DNA of 64,000 bases from NCBI GenBank assembly GCA_905198125.1, contig CAJKBH010000011.1, positions 1 through 64,000 of the forward strand, given 5' to 3'. Shown here piece after piece: positions 1 through 9,648 of this stretch (positions are counted from its first letter, which is position 1; every line of letters begins with the position of its first letter). The notes below the pieces were generated by a model that made no database searches, had not been told where the DNA came from, and was given only the letters and a program-made list of their open reading frames with translations. Both the position numbers and the translations under genes were made by a program. Origin of the DNA: an uncultured Porphyromonadaceae bacterium. Its GTDB lineage: Bacteria > Bacteroidota > Bacteroidia > Bacteroidales > Muribaculaceae.

Positions 1-363
1 ATTAAGTATCCCGAGCATTATCATAAGTACGGCGCGTTGGCCGCCGCGCGCACCGGCGATTATGTCAATCCCGAGCGCCGCAGCAGCGGAAGCCAGTTCT
101 ATATAGTGACCGGCCAGAAATATACCCCCGAGCAGCTCGGCATGATGCAGCAGCGTCGTCCCGGGATGCCGATGCCGGAAAATGTAATGACGGACTACAC
201 CACAATCGGAGGCACACCGCATCTGGACGGACAGTACACCGTGTTCGGCGAGGTGGTGTCGGGCATGGACACCGTCGAGAAGATTCAGAAAGCGGAGACC
301 GACCGTCGCGACCGCCCGGTGGAGGACATACGCATCATAAGCGCTAAAATCGCAGAGAAATAA
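1..363 (+). CDS. Cyclophilin-type peptidylprolyl isomerase, C-terminal part
   Basis: The frame is open from base 1, so the gene begins before the window; only the last 120 codons are present. The visible part carries the cyclophilin core strand GSQFYIVTG and the later FGEVVSGMDTVEKI, which match the conserved SQFFI and VFGxVxxGMdvvdkI blocks of the family. Cyclophilins catalyse cis-trans isomerisation of prolyl bonds during folding. An insert of about 30 residues rich in Gln, Met and Pro (around YTPEQLGMMQQRRPGMP) sits between these blocks, as in many Bacteroidota periplasmic or lipoprotein cyclophilins. The N terminus and any signal peptide lie outside the window, so location in the cell cannot be decided. 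Family call is firm; the exact paralogue is not. Confidence 0.88.
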   Translation: MKYPEHYHKYGALAAARTGDYVNPERRSSGSQFYIVTGQKYTPEQLGMMQQRRPGMPMPENVMTDYTTIGGTPHLDGQYTVFGEVVSGMDTVEKIQKAETDRRDRPVEDIRIISAKIAEK

Positions 364-491
364 CCTTACAGACAAAATAATAGGCTTTAAATTTTGTCAA
401 AACGGATAAAACGATTAAATTTACAGCCAAAATGAAATTCGGCTGACATCCGGACCAAAACGGAGACGGAGAGGCCGGGAACAAACAGACA

Positions 492-2417
492 ATGGACGAA
501 CTTGAAAAGAAGGTACCCGAAGTGGAGGTGACTGAGGTTGAGGCTAAGGAAGTCGAGACCCCGGAACTCGAGGCAGCGGCCGGCGAGCCCACTGAAGGCG
601 CATGTGTAGCAGAGACAGAGGAGGCTCCGGCCCGCAACGTGCACACGATGAGCAAAGAAGAACTCGTAGCGGCGATGAAGGAGATTCTGGAGAATGACAA
701 GATGGAAAGCCATCGGGAAGTGACGGCGATGAAGCAGGCGTTTTTCAGTCTGCGCAGCCGCGAACGGCTGGAGGAACTGAACGCTTTCGTGGAAGCCGGC
801 AACGAACCGGCCGCCTTTGCGGCCAAGCCCGACGAGCTTGAGAATGAATTCAATACGCTCTACGCTACATTCAAGGAAAAACGTCAGGAATACATAGCCG
901 CCGACGAGGCGCGCCGCCAGGCCAATCTGGAGCAGAAGCTCGAGTTGCTGGAGAAGATGAACGCCATAGCGTCGGACATTGACACTGTGAACGTCAAGTT
1001 CCAGGAATTCCAGCAGCTTCAAGCCGACTTCCGCGCCATCAAGGATGTGCCGCCGGCAGCCGAAAGCGAGATCTGGAAGAACTTCCAGACAGTAGGCGAG
1101 CAGTTCTACGACCATCTGAAAATGAACAAGGAGCTCCGCGACCTTGATTTCCGCAAGAATCTTGAGGCCAAGCGCGCATTAGTGGACGAAGCCCGCGCGC
1201 TCAGCGAGGTGAACGATCCGGTGCAGGCGTTCCGCAAGCTGCAGGAACTGCACGAGGAATGGCGCAACATCGGCCCCGTGGCCAAGGAACTTCGCGAGTC
1301 GCTGTGGGAGGAATTCCGCGAGGCATCGACGGTGGTGAACAAACGCCATCAGGAATATTTCGAACAGCGCAAGGCTTCCGAGCAGATCAACGAGGCCGCC
1401 AAGGAGGAACTCTGCAAGCAGATAGAGGAGCTGAATCCCAGCGAGAACACCACATTCGCGCAGTGGAACACAATGACCGACCAGATTATCAACCTGCAGA
1501 AGAAGTGGAAGGAATACGGCTATGCGTCGAAGAAAGCCAATACCGCGCTCTATACACGCTTCCGTCGCGCCTGCGACAACTTCTTCGAGGCCAAGACCGA
1601 ATACTTCCGTCGCACACGCGAGGGATTCAACGAGAACCTGGCGAAGAAGATAGCCCTGTGCGAGAAGGCCGAGAAACTGAAGGAGAATCCGGACGTGAAG
1701 AATCCTACAGACGAGATAGTACGTCTGCAGGCCGAATGGAAGACCATCGGGGCCGTTCCGCGCAAGCAGAGCGACGAGGTATGGAAGCGCTTCACGGACG
1801 CATGCAATTACTTCTTCGACGAGCGCAAGCGTCAGACCCGCGAGCGCCGCAAGGAGGAGAACGAGAACCTGGACGCCAAGAAGGCCATCATAGCCAAGCT
1901 GAAGGAACTGCCGCTGGACGGCGACCGCCGCGAGGTGATAGGTCAGGTGAAGGAACTTCAGGCCGAATGGAACAAGATCGGCTTCGTCCCTTTCAAGGTG
2001 AAGGACAGCATCTTCAAGGAATACCGCGAGATATGCGACACGCTGTATAATACATACACCGAGCGCGAGAACAGCCGCCGCATGAACAACTGGCAGGAGA
2101 AGATGGGCCGTATGCGCGGCGACGGCAACAAGGTGAGCAGCGAGCGCGAGAAACTGGTGCGCGCCCTGGAGGCTCGCAAGAGCGACCTGCTGACCTACGA
2201 GAACAATCTCGGATTCTTCAACGTCAAGTCGTCGGCCGGCAACTCGATGCTGAAGGAAATGGAACGCAAGATAGCGCGCCTCAAGGAGGAGATAGAGGAA
2301 ATCAAGCAGAAGATCCGCATGGTTGACAATCCCGAGGCCGCCAAACCCGCAGCAGCCGAGGAACCCAAGGCTGAAGCGAACGAAGAACCCAAGGCTGAGG
2401 AAAAGGCAGAAGATTAA
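492..2417 (+). CDS. DUF349 repeat protein
   Basis: A 641-residue, highly charged helical protein. Residues 1-60 are acidic and low in complexity. From about residue 110 to 560 it is built of repeated units of about 70 residues, each with a W-K/R-x-I/Y-G core (WRNIGPV, WKEYGYA, WKTIGAV, WNKIGFV), which is the DUF349 signature. A coiled-coil stretch follows (about 560-615), and the tail is again Ala/Glu/Lys-rich. DUF349 proteins are widespread in Bacteroidota and have no settled function; the fold suggests a cytoplasmic scaffold or binding protein. There is no signal peptide. A 65-base gap separates it from the Sel1-repeat gene, with a weak hairpin in it. I know of no firmer role. Confidence 0.85.
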   Translation: MDELEKKVPEVEVTEVEAKEVETPELEAAAGEPTEGACVAETEEAPARNVHTMSKEELVAAMKEILENDKMESHREVTAMKQAFFSLRSRERLEELNAFVEAGNEPAAFAAKPDELENEFNTLYATFKEKRQEYIAADEARRQANLEQKLELLEKMNAIASDIDTVNVKFQEFQQLQADFRAIKDVPPAAESEIWKNFQTVGEQFYDHLKMNKELRDLDFRKNLEAKRALVDEARALSEVNDPVQAFRKLQELHEEWRNIGPVAKELRESLWEEFREASTVVNKRHQEYFEQRKASEQINEAAKEELCKQIEELNPSENTTFAQWNTMTDQIINLQKKWKEYGYASKKANTALYTRFRRACDNFFEAKTEYFRRTREGFNENLAKKIALCEKAEKLKENPDVKNPTDEIVRLQAEWKTIGAVPRKQSDEVWKRFTDACNYFFDERKRQTRERRKEENENLDAKKAIIAKLKELPLDGDRREVIGQVKELQAEWNKIGFVPFKVKDSIFKEYREICDTLYNTYTERENSRRMNNWQEKMGRMRGDGNKVSSEREKLVRALEARKSDLLTYENNLGFFNVKSSAGNSMLKEMERKIARLKEEIEEIKQKIRMVDNPEAAKPAAAEEPKAEANEEPKAEEKAED

Positions 2418-2439
2418 TCATTAACCGAGACATACATGG

Positions 2440-2475
2440 ATACGGCACTCAATTCTGGGCGCCGTATTCTTTACA
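2440..2475 (+). terminator. Possible weak terminator hairpin after the DUF349 gene
   Basis: Arms ATACGGC (2440-2446) and GCCGTAT (2461-2467) pair over 7 bp with a 14-base loop, followed by a short T-rich run. The T tract is poor and the hairpin overlaps the leader of the next gene, so it may equally be a leader structure. Confidence 0.35.
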
Positions 2476-2482
2476 AATATAG

Positions 2483-3520
2483 ATGAAAGTAAACGGAAGC
2501 ATGATAGCGGCCGCTATGGCAGGTATGGCGGCATTTGGATTGCAGGCACAATACGTAGACATAACCAATGCGTTGTACCCGGAGAGGTACGAGCAGAACG
2601 ACACGACGCACAATCCGGGCGACGACATCATCATCAAGAGCCCGACGGTGCTGAAATATGTGGAGCAGCGCGACAGCCTTGCCGAAGCGGCCGAACAGAC
2701 AGTAAAGGTGGAAGTTCCCGCAACCTCCGTAGCCAAGACCAAAGCGAGCGTTCCCGCATCGGGCGCAACTGTAGCCAAAGGTGCGAAACCCCGGAAATCC
2801 TATCGACCGGACGATGAAGCCGAATCGGCAGGCAAAGCTCCTGTATATGCCATATCCGAATCCGACAAAAGTAGTGTCAAGGCCGGTGACTACACCGCCA
2901 ATATGGCCCAGGCCCGTCAGGGTGATGCCCCGGCGCAATATGTGATAGGTATGTGCTACCTTGCCGGGGCCGGCGTGGAGCAAAACGTCAGCGAGGCATG
3001 GAAATGGCTGGCGCGGTCGGCCGAACAGGGCAATGAGAACGCCCAGTTCGAGATTGGCAAGATGTATGACGCCGGCATAGGCGTGAGCCGCAGCGACAAG
3101 GAGGCGGCATACTGGTACCGCCGCGCCGCGCGCAACGGCCATGTCGAGGCATTATTGGCTACAGCCAAGGAGTTCGAGCTGGGCCGCGGTGTGCTGCAGG
3201 ACAAGCGTGTGGCAGCTGAAAACTATTGGCGTGCCGCAGAACGCGGAAGCGCGCAGGGTGCCTACAATTTCGCCATCATGCTGCGTGACGGTGTCGGTGT
3301 GCAGCAGGACCTGCCCCGCGCCCTGAAATATTTCATGCAGGCGGCCGAAAGCTCATATTCCGACGCCGCCGGACAGGTGAGCATGCTTCAGTCCAACGGC
3401 GTGAAGCTGCGCCCGACCAAGACCGGCGCGACCAGGAAGAAAACGGGTGTGGCGGCATCGTCCAAGAGCCGCAGCCACAAGGCCGTTGCCAAATCCGGAC
3501 ACAAGTCGAAAAGAAGATAA
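2483..3520 (+). CDS. Secreted Sel1-like repeat protein
   Basis: The 345-residue product starts with a short hydrophobic stretch ending in LQAQ, a likely signal peptide, then a linker of about 120 residues. From about residue 150 to 300 there are four Sel1-like repeats with the AxxxLGxxYxxGxGVxxDxxxAxxWxxxAAxxG pattern, for example MCYLAGAGVEQNVSEAW and MYDAGIGVSRSDKEAA. The last 40 residues are very basic (ending KSGHKSKRR). Sel1 repeats are helical pairs that bind other proteins; an export or envelope assembly role is possible but not shown. The gene lies in a same-strand run with the DUF349 gene and serB, with gaps of 65 and 39 bases. Confidence 0.8.
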   Translation: MKVNGSMIAAAMAGMAAFGLQAQYVDITNALYPERYEQNDTTHNPGDDIIIKSPTVLKYVEQRDSLAEAAEQTVKVEVPATSVAKTKASVPASGATVAKGAKPRKSYRPDDEAESAGKAPVYAISESDKSSVKAGDYTANMAQARQGDAPAQYVIGMCYLAGAGVEQNVSEAWKWLARSAEQGNENAQFEIGKMYDAGIGVSRSDKEAAYWYRRAARNGHVEALLATAKEFELGRGVLQDKRVAAENYWRAAERGSAQGAYNFAIMLRDGVGVQQDLPRALKYFMQAAESSYSDAAGQVSMLQSNGVKLRPTKTGATRKKTGVAASSKSRSHKAVAKSGHKSKRR

Positions 3521-3559
3521 CGGACCCCACACCGATACACACTATAAACCGAGAACACC

Positions 3560-4801
3560 GTGAGTAAAAACGAAAAGGAAGCGCACCGCGAGCTGATACT
3601 GATAAACATATCCGGGCCGGACCGGGCCGGCATCACGGCCCAGCTGACCGGCATACTGGCCGACCATGACGCCACGATACTGGACATAGGCCAGGCCGAC
3701 ATACACCACACCCTTGCGATGGGTATGCTGGTGATGACCGACAGCACACGCAGCGGCGACATACTGAAGGAACTGCTGTTCGCCACCAACGAGATGCACG
3801 TGCAGGTGCAGTTCAGCATCGTGCCCGAGGATGAATACCAGTCGTGGGTAGCCGCCCAGGGCAAGAACCGCTACATCCTGACGCTGTTGGGACGGCACAT
3901 CACGGCGCGGCATATATCGGAGATTTCGAAGATAATAGCCAACCAGGGCCTGAACATCGACACTATAACGCGTCTGACCGGACGTATGCCCTTAGACGCC
4001 AACACCGAGATGGCCACCAAGGCATGCATCGAGTTCTCGGTGCGTGGTAATCCGAAAGATAAGACCAAGATGCAGAGTGACATACTGCGCCTTACGTCGG
4101 AACTGAACTTCGACGTCTCGATGCAGGAGGACACCATGTACCGCCGCTGCCGCCGACTGATATGCTTCGACATGGATTCCACATTGATACGCACCGAGGT
4201 GATAGACGAGCTGGCCGACCGTGCCGGAGTGGGGCCGCAGGTGCGCGCCATCACGGAGAGCGCGATGCGCGGCGAGATAGACTTCTGCGAAAGTTTTACG
4301 CGAAGGGTGGCGCTGCTCAAGGGCCTGGACGTGTCGGTGATGAAGGAAATAGCCGACAACCTCCCCATCACAGAGGGCGTGGAGAAACTGATGTCGGTGT
4401 TGAAACGCTCCGGCTATAAGACCGCGATATTGTCGGGCGGTTTTACCTATTTCGGACAGAGTCTCAAGAACCGATTCGGCTTCGATTACGTTTATGCTAA
4501 TGAACTGGAGATTGGTCCTGACGGAAAGTTGACAGGGCGCTATGTAGGCGACATAGTCGACGGCAAGCGCAAGCGCGAGTTGCTGAAGCTGCTGGCGCAG
4601 GTGGAGAACATCGACATAGCGCAGACCATAGCCGTAGGCGACGGCGCCAACGACCTGCCGATGCTATCTGAAGCCGGCCTGGGCATAGCGTTCCACGCCA
4701 AGCCCAAGGTAAAGGCCGAAGCCTCGCAGAGCATTTCGACCATAGGTCTTGACGGCGTGCTCTACTTCCTGGGATTCAAGGACTCCTACATGAAGCTATA
4801 A
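3560..4801 (+). CDS. serB: Phosphoserine phosphatase with two ACT domains
   Basis: A 413-residue protein that removes phosphate from phosphoserine in the last step of serine synthesis. The N-terminal half (about 10-165) holds two ACT-type regulatory domains (LINISGPDRAGITAQLTG and ILTLLGRHITARHISEI). The C-terminal half is a HAD phosphatase: motif I DMDST with the nucleophile at Asp204 and general acid at Asp206, motif II ILSGGFTYF, and motif IV GDGANDLPM with Asp361 and Asp365. The start is GTG at 3560; the next in-frame Met falls well inside the first ACT domain, so GTG is the only sensible choice. ACT domains usually sense an amino acid, so feedback by serine is likely by family knowledge. 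Confidence 0.95.
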   Translation: MSKNEKEAHRELILINISGPDRAGITAQLTGILADHDATILDIGQADIHHTLAMGMLVMTDSTRSGDILKELLFATNEMHVQVQFSIVPEDEYQSWVAAQGKNRYILTLLGRHITARHISEISKIIANQGLNIDTITRLTGRMPLDANTEMATKACIEFSVRGNPKDKTKMQSDILRLTSELNFDVSMQEDTMYRRCRRLICFDMDSTLIRTEVIDELADRAGVGPQVRAITESAMRGEIDFCESFTRRVALLKGLDVSVMKEIADNLPITEGVEKLMSVLKRSGYKTAILSGGFTYFGQSLKNRFGFDYVYANELEIGPDGKLTGRYVGDIVDGKRKRELLKLLAQVENIDIAQTIAVGDGANDLPMLSEAGLGIAFHAKPKVKAEASQSISTIGLDGVLYFLGFKDSYMKL

Positions 4802-4847
4802 ACGCGCGGCTTCGGCCGCATATCTCAGTCGGCTTTGAGCCGCAAAC

Positions 4848-7229
4848 ATGATGAGCGGGACAAGGAATATTGCGAAAAGGTTATGCGCGGCGGTATGTGT
4901 CATATCCGCTGCCTTGGGTGTGAACGCCACAGGCTCGTCGGCCATGCCTGATTCAGTGATACGCACGCCTCACAACGACAGCATCGCCAGACCTGACCGG
5001 CAGACGGTCGGACTGGTGCTGAGCGGCGGCGGTGCCAAGGGCATAGCCCATGTGGGTGTGATCAAGGCTCTGGAGGAAAACAATATCCCGATAGATTATG
5101 TGACCGGCACATCAATGGGCGCTATCGTCGGCTCGCTCTATTCATGCGGATGGAGCCCGGAGCGTATGCTGCAGTTCTTCACCAGCTCCGACTTCGGATA
5201 CTGGAGCACCGGCACGATTCCGCCCGAACGGGTCTATTACTACATCCAGCCGGCCCCCACACCGAAATGGCTTGAAGTGAACATCAACTTCAAGTCCGGC
5301 GGCAAGAAGATGCTGAACGAGGTGCTGCCCACATCGCTGATCAGCCCGTTGCCCATGAACATCGAGTTCCTGAACCTGTACGGGCCATACAGCGAGCAAT
5401 GCGGCGAAAACTTCAACAACCTGTTCGTGCCGTTCAGGTGCGTGACATCCGATGTCTACCACAAGCATAAGATAGTGCTGTCGCGCGGATCGCTCGGCGA
5501 CGCCGTGCGCGCGTCGATGAGTTTTCCGCTCGTGTTCCGACCCATCAAGCTGGACGGCGTGCTGGTATATGACGGCGGCATATACGACAACTTCCCGGTG
5601 AACGTGATGGAGAAGGACTTCCATCCCGATTTCATGATAGGCGTGCAGGTGGCCGGCGCCGACAAGGCCCCGATGCGCGGAGACCTCTACTCGCAGCTGG
5701 AGGACATGATAATCCAGAACAACGACTACTCCATGCCGAGCGCCGATGGAATCAAGATTAAGGTTCCGGTGTCGAATTTTGCCGTGCTGCAGTTCGACAA
5801 GGCCAAGGAAATATACGAGATTGGCTATAAATCGGGACTGGCCATGATAGACAGCATCAAGAAGCGCGTCACGGCCCGGCGCACGCCGGAAGATCTGAAT
5901 GCAAGCCGTGCGAAATTCGCCGCCGGGACACCCGATCTGAAATTCGATTCGATAGCCGTGACAGGAGCCACGCCCGATCAGGCGCGATACCTGCGTTTCC
6001 TCTTTTTCGGAGGGCGTTCCCACTCCATCGGAATGCCAGGCGTGATCAATTCCTATTACCGCGCCGTAACCGACGGCACGCTTAACAACTTAGTGCCCAA
6101 CGCCGAGTTCGGCAAGGACGGCCACAATACGCTGTTGCTGCAGGCCAGTCAGAAACGTCCGTGGAACATCGGAGTGGGAGGATGGATATCGTCGTCGACC
6201 AACTCAATGCTGTATCTGAAGTTCGGATACCACTCCATGAGCTTCAACTCGCTGGATGTGTCGGTCAGCGGCTGGGTAGGACAGAGTTACTATGCCGGAT
6301 TGCTGTCGGCAAGGTTTACGTTTCCGAGCGCCCGTCCCTCGCTGGTGCAGCTGGACGGACTGATGAGCCGACAGAAATATTACGACTCGGAGGTGCTGTT
6401 CTATCAGACCGGTTCGCCGGCATTCATCACCGAGGATGAGAATTATCTGCGCGGCAGCTACATCTGGGCGGCCAGCCGCAAGGTAAAGGGATGGGTGTCG
6501 GCCGCGTGGGGATACATGAACGACAGATACTTCCCCGACAGCGAGGGCTCGTATCACGACCGTTCGCGCGACCGCACCAAATATTGGCTCGGGGTGCTGA
6601 GAGTGGGATTTGAGAAGAACACGCTGAACAACAAACTGTATCCCAGCGAGGGCGTGCATTGGAACTTTGAATTCCGGGGTGCGTTCGAAAAGAGTTCGTT
6701 CTATCCGGAAAACGTGATGAAGACCACCGAGCGCGACAACTGGAATGCCGCGTTATGGGCATACTACAAACATTTCTTTCCGGTGCACCAGAACATTAAA
6801 CTCGGGGTGATGGGCAACGCCATGGGCAATTACAAGAAGCTGAAACAGAACTACACTTCGACCTTGGTGCATTCGGCGGAGTTCGCACCCACGCCGTCGA
6901 CCCAGAACTATTTCAACGAGGCGTTCCGTTCGGACAATTTTGTCGCGGTCGGACTGATACCCGTGTGGACGCCGTCGCGCGGATTCCAGATCAGAGGTGA
7001 TTTCTACGGATACTCAAAGGTGCGCGGACTCAAGAACCTCGGACCCTCTGTGACCGAGTATGGCAAATGGTTTCCCAAGGTGGAGTTCATCGGCGAGGTG
7101 GCGGCAGTCTATAATTTCCCGTTCGCCAGCCTCAGCCTGTATGTCAATTATCTCAGCTCGCCCAAGAATAACTGGAATTTCGGTATAAACTTCGGCTTGT
7201 TCTTCCAAGCCCCAAAACTGATTCATTGA
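4848..7229 (+). CDS. Patatin-like phospholipase fused to an outer-membrane barrel
   Basis: A 793-residue protein with an N-terminal signal region (about 1-32), a patatin domain (about 50-340) and a C-terminal half resembling BamA/TamA-type barrels. The patatin domain has the oxyanion loop SGGGAKG, the nucleophile elbow GTSMG with Ser89, and the catalytic Asp242 in YDGGIYDN, so the Ser-Asp dyad is intact. After a POTRA-like linker (about 360-430), alternating strands continue to the end. This matches the PlpD/type Vd two-part proteins in which an acyl hydrolase is joined to a barrel. The probable activity is hydrolysis of membrane phospholipid acyl chains. Its TGA stop overlaps the start codon of the next gene by one base, which implies co-translation with the ApbE protein. 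Confidence 0.9.
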   Translation: MMSGTRNIAKRLCAAVCVISAALGVNATGSSAMPDSVIRTPHNDSIARPDRQTVGLVLSGGGAKGIAHVGVIKALEENNIPIDYVTGTSMGAIVGSLYSCGWSPERMLQFFTSSDFGYWSTGTIPPERVYYYIQPAPTPKWLEVNINFKSGGKKMLNEVLPTSLISPLPMNIEFLNLYGPYSEQCGENFNNLFVPFRCVTSDVYHKHKIVLSRGSLGDAVRASMSFPLVFRPIKLDGVLVYDGGIYDNFPVNVMEKDFHPDFMIGVQVAGADKAPMRGDLYSQLEDMIIQNNDYSMPSADGIKIKVPVSNFAVLQFDKAKEIYEIGYKSGLAMIDSIKKRVTARRTPEDLNASRAKFAAGTPDLKFDSIAVTGATPDQARYLRFLFFGGRSHSIGMPGVINSYYRAVTDGTLNNLVPNAEFGKDGHNTLLLQASQKRPWNIGVGGWISSSTNSMLYLKFGYHSMSFNSLDVSVSGWVGQSYYAGLLSARFTFPSARPSLVQLDGLMSRQKYYDSEVLFYQTGSPAFITEDENYLRGSYIWAASRKVKGWVSAAWGYMNDRYFPDSEGSYHDRSRDRTKYWLGVLRVGFEKNTLNNKLYPSEGVHWNFEFRGAFEKSSFYPENVMKTTERDNWNAALWAYYKHFFPVHQNIKLGVMGNAMGNYKKLKQNYTSTLVHSAEFAPTPSTQNYFNEAFRSDNFVAVGLIPVWTPSRGFQIRGDFYGYSKVRGLKNLGPSVTEYGKWFPKVEFIGEVAAVYNFPFASLSLYVNYLSSPKNNWNFGINFGLFFQAPKLIH

Positions 7230-8239
7230 TGCATAGGAATATAATCGGAATATTAACCGCTGCCGCAGGCGTCATATCCCTTCTTTCAGGAGGATGCGGC
7301 CGCTCCGGTAACGGAGATTCGCGGGAATATCAGAACGCAGAGGGAATGATATGGAACACCACGTATCACGTCACGTATAACGGAGCCCCCGAACTGAAAG
7401 ACTCGATAATGCAGGTACTGAACAAGGTGGGAACGTCTCTTAACGTGTTTGACGAGAAATCGCTTGTGAGCCGGGTCAACGTCAGCGACAGCACGGCCGT
7501 AGACACCGATTTCATCAGGGTATACGTGGAGTCGGTGAAGGTGAACCGGCTCACGGAGGGTGCCTTTGACCCGACATTGGGTCCGCTGATCGAAGCATGG
7601 GGCTTCGGCAAGGGGCATAAGGCTACGGCCGACACAGCCCGTATAGATTCATTGATGAAATTCGTGGGGATTGACAAGACGCGTCTCACCATGGACACGC
7701 TGGTTAAGGATGACAGCCGCATACGGTTTAATTTCTCGGCAATAGCCAAGGGCTACGGCTGCGACTGCGTGGGCGAGATGCTGCAGCGCAACGGCGTGGA
7801 GGATTGGCTGATAGAGATTGGAGGCGAGATCTCGTGCCGGGGCATGAGCCCCGAGGGAGGCAAATGGCGGGTGTCTATAGACCGTCCGGTGTTGCAGAAG
7901 GACCGCATACTTCACGACTCGCAATGCGTGGTGGAGGTGACGGATGCCGGAATCGCCACGTCGGGCAATTACCGCAACCTGCAGAGTGACGACAAGGGCC
8001 GGTATTACGGACACACCATTTCGGCCCGGACGGGACGGCCGGCGCGCACGGACGTGATAAGCGCCACGGTGATAGGACGCACGGCAATGGAAGCCGATGC
8101 GCTGGCCACCGCGTTCATGGCTATGGGCGCCGATGATGTGAAACGCCTCAACAAGTCCACGAGGCTCCCAGTCATGCTCGTTTTGGCCGATTCGACGGTG
8201 TGGTGCTCCGGCCAATTTGAGAAATTAATGATACGTTAG
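7229..8239 (+). CDS. apbE: ApbE-type FAD:protein FMN transferase, lipoprotein
   Basis: ApbE enzymes attach FMN from FAD to a Thr or Ser in target proteins such as Nqr or Rnf subunits. I place the start at ATG 7229, overlapping the patatin stop in TGATG; the frame extends upstream only by one TTG codon. The product begins with a hydrophobic segment ending in LSGGC, a lipobox, so it should be a periplasm-facing lipoprotein. Family blocks are present in order: FDPTLGPLIEAWGFG, FNFSAIAKGYGCD, IEIGGEI, IATSGNYRN, GHTISARTGRP and MEADALATAFMAMG. The HT...TG and DALAT blocks form the FAD and Mg sites. Length is typical. Its targets are not in this window. Confidence 0.93.
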   Translation: MHRNIIGILTAAAGVISLLSGGCGRSGNGDSREYQNAEGMIWNTTYHVTYNGAPELKDSIMQVLNKVGTSLNVFDEKSLVSRVNVSDSTAVDTDFIRVYVESVKVNRLTEGAFDPTLGPLIEAWGFGKGHKATADTARIDSLMKFVGIDKTRLTMDTLVKDDSRIRFNFSAIAKGYGCDCVGEMLQRNGVEDWLIEIGGEISCRGMSPEGGKWRVSIDRPVLQKDRILHDSQCVVEVTDAGIATSGNYRNLQSDDKGRYYGHTISARTGRPARTDVISATVIGRTAMEADALATAFMAMGADDVKRLNKSTRLPVMLVLADSTVWCSGQFEKLMIR

Positions 8240-8269
8240 CAAACTTTTAGCATACTTTGGGGAACTTGA

Positions 8270-8301
8270 TTTGTTTATTACAGAAATATTGATTAAGTTT
8301 G
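8270..8301 (+). promoter_or_regulatory. Promoter for the DJ-1 family gene
   Basis: TTTG at 8270-8273 and TAAGTTTG at 8294-8301 are separated by 20 bases, matching the Bacteroidota -33/-7 consensus TTTG and TAnnTTTG. The gene starts at 8390, giving a leader of roughly 80 bases. Confidence 0.75.
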
Positions 8302-8389
8302 CATATTCGCAAGATGCAGAGAATACAATAACATTAACGTTCTTAAAACAGCTTTACAAACAAAGAAAGAACCTAAAACTTATATAACT

Positions 8390-8980
8390 ATGAAAGAGGC
8401 ATACGTATTTTTGGCAGAGGGGTTTGAAGAAGTAGAAGCATTAACGCCGGCAGACGTGCTGCGTCGCGCCGGACTGCCGGTAAAGACGGTATCGATTACC
8501 GATGACCATGAGGTGACGGGTGCACACGGCATCACTGTCCGCGCTGACGTGTTGCTTCGTGACACGGATTTCAACGGAGCCGCATGGCTGATACTGCCCG
8601 GCGGACTTCCCGGAGCCACGAACCTGTACGATTGCGAGGCATTGCGCGAATTGCTGAAGGCGCAGTACGCGAGCGCCGACGGACGCATCGCCGCCATCTG
8701 CGCGTCGCCGGGCGTGGTGTTAGGTCAGCTCGGACTGCTGAAAGGACGCAAGGCCACGTGCTATCCCGGCTTCCAGAAATATATGGAGGGCGCCGACTAT
8801 CAGGACCGCCGCGTGACGGTGGACGAGAAGTTCGTGCTGGGCAACGGCCCGAGCAGCGCGTTGCCGTGGGCGCTGGCTATCGTGACGGCATGGGCAGGCG
8901 AGGAGAAGATGAACTCAACCGCCAACGCCATGCTGCTGTACCCCAACGGCCAGGAGACGCTGGATAATTTCTTCGGATAA
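8390..8980 (+). CDS. DJ-1/PfpI family protein
   Basis: A 196-residue member of the ThiJ/DJ-1/PfpI superfamily with the nucleophile elbow AAICASPGVVLG; Cys104 is the reactive cysteine and Glu13 or Glu14 near the start (EGFEEVEAL) is the partner that lowers its pKa. Close bacterial relatives are YajL-type proteins linked to oxidative and carbonyl stress and reported as protein or nucleotide deglycases, an activity still debated. No signal peptide is seen, so it should be cytoplasmic. It is the first gene after a good promoter and is followed 22 bases later by the YigZ-type gene, so the two are probably one transcript. The exact substrate cannot be read from sequence. Confidence 0.9.
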   Translation: MKEAYVFLAEGFEEVEALTPADVLRRAGLPVKTVSITDDHEVTGAHGITVRADVLLRDTDFNGAAWLILPGGLPGATNLYDCEALRELLKAQYASADGRIAAICASPGVVLGQLGLLKGRKATCYPGFQKYMEGADYQDRRVTVDEKFVLGNGPSSALPWALAIVTAWAGEEKMNSTANAMLLYPNGQETLDNFFG

Positions 8981-9002
8981 TTCCGAAACTCTAACACACT
9001 GA

Positions 9003-9596
9003 ATGGACAGATACTATACGATACAGGGAGCCGGCTCGTCTCAATACAAGGAGAAGATGAGTCGGTTCCTTTCATTTGCGTTGCCGGCGTATACGGCCGA
9101 GGAATGCAAGGAACTGATAAAGGAATATCAGAACAGATACCACGACGCGCGGCATGTGTGCTGGGCTTATATGTTAGGGCCGGAGCGCCGGGAATGGCAA
9201 CTGTCGGACAACGGCGAGCCGTCGGGCACGGCGGGCAAGCCGATATTGGGGCAGATCAACAGCATGGAGCTTACGGACGTGCTGGTGATAGTGGTGCGCT
9301 ACTTCGGCGGAATCAAGCTCGGGACGTCGGGACTGATACAGGCCTACCGCGAGGCGGCGCGCGAGGCGCTGGAGGATGCGGGCGTCAAGGAGATGCGGCA
9401 GATGGTGAGGCTGCGTCTGGAAGTGCCGTATGCCAAGGCCGAAGGGGTGATGAGGATAGTGAAACAACCCGATATAAGAATAGTGAACCAGACATTCGAC
9501 AACCGGTGCGGACTGGAGATAGAATTCCCGCTGGATATGGAAAGAGAACTGCGCGGACGGCTGGGAAGCGCGGACGAGTGCAGGATTCTCGAATAA
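9003..9596 (+). CDS. YigZ/IMPACT family protein
   Basis: A 197-residue protein of the UPF0029/IMPACT family. The N-terminal domain (about 1-120) has the signature RYFGGIKLGTSGLIQAYREA, and the C-terminal part (about 130-197) fits DUF1949. Eukaryotic IMPACT modulates GCN1/GCN2 signalling, but the bacterial members have no settled function; a ribosome- or RNA-linked role is often suggested. Start ATG 9003 is 22 bases after the DJ-1 gene stop, consistent with a shared mRNA. No signal peptide. A weak hairpin follows the stop. Confidence 0.88.
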   Translation: MDRYYTIQGAGSSQYKEKMSRFLSFALPAYTAEECKELIKEYQNRYHDARHVCWAYMLGPERREWQLSDNGEPSGTAGKPILGQINSMELTDVLVIVVRYFGGIKLGTSGLIQAYREAAREALEDAGVKEMRQMVRLRLEVPYAKAEGVMRIVKQPDIRIVNQTFDNRCGLEIEFPLDMERELRGRLGSADECRILE

Positions 9597-9612
9597 CGGC
9601 ATATTTAAGAAA

Positions 9613-9645
9613 AAAGCGTAAAAATCTAAGAAAAAACGCTTTAAA
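9613..9645 (+). terminator. Possible weak hairpin after the YigZ-type gene
   Basis: The short arms AAAGCGT and ACGCTTT enclose a 16-base A-rich loop and are followed by TTAAATG. The stem is short and the T run poor, so termination is only possible. Confidence 0.3.
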
Positions 9646-9648
9646 TGA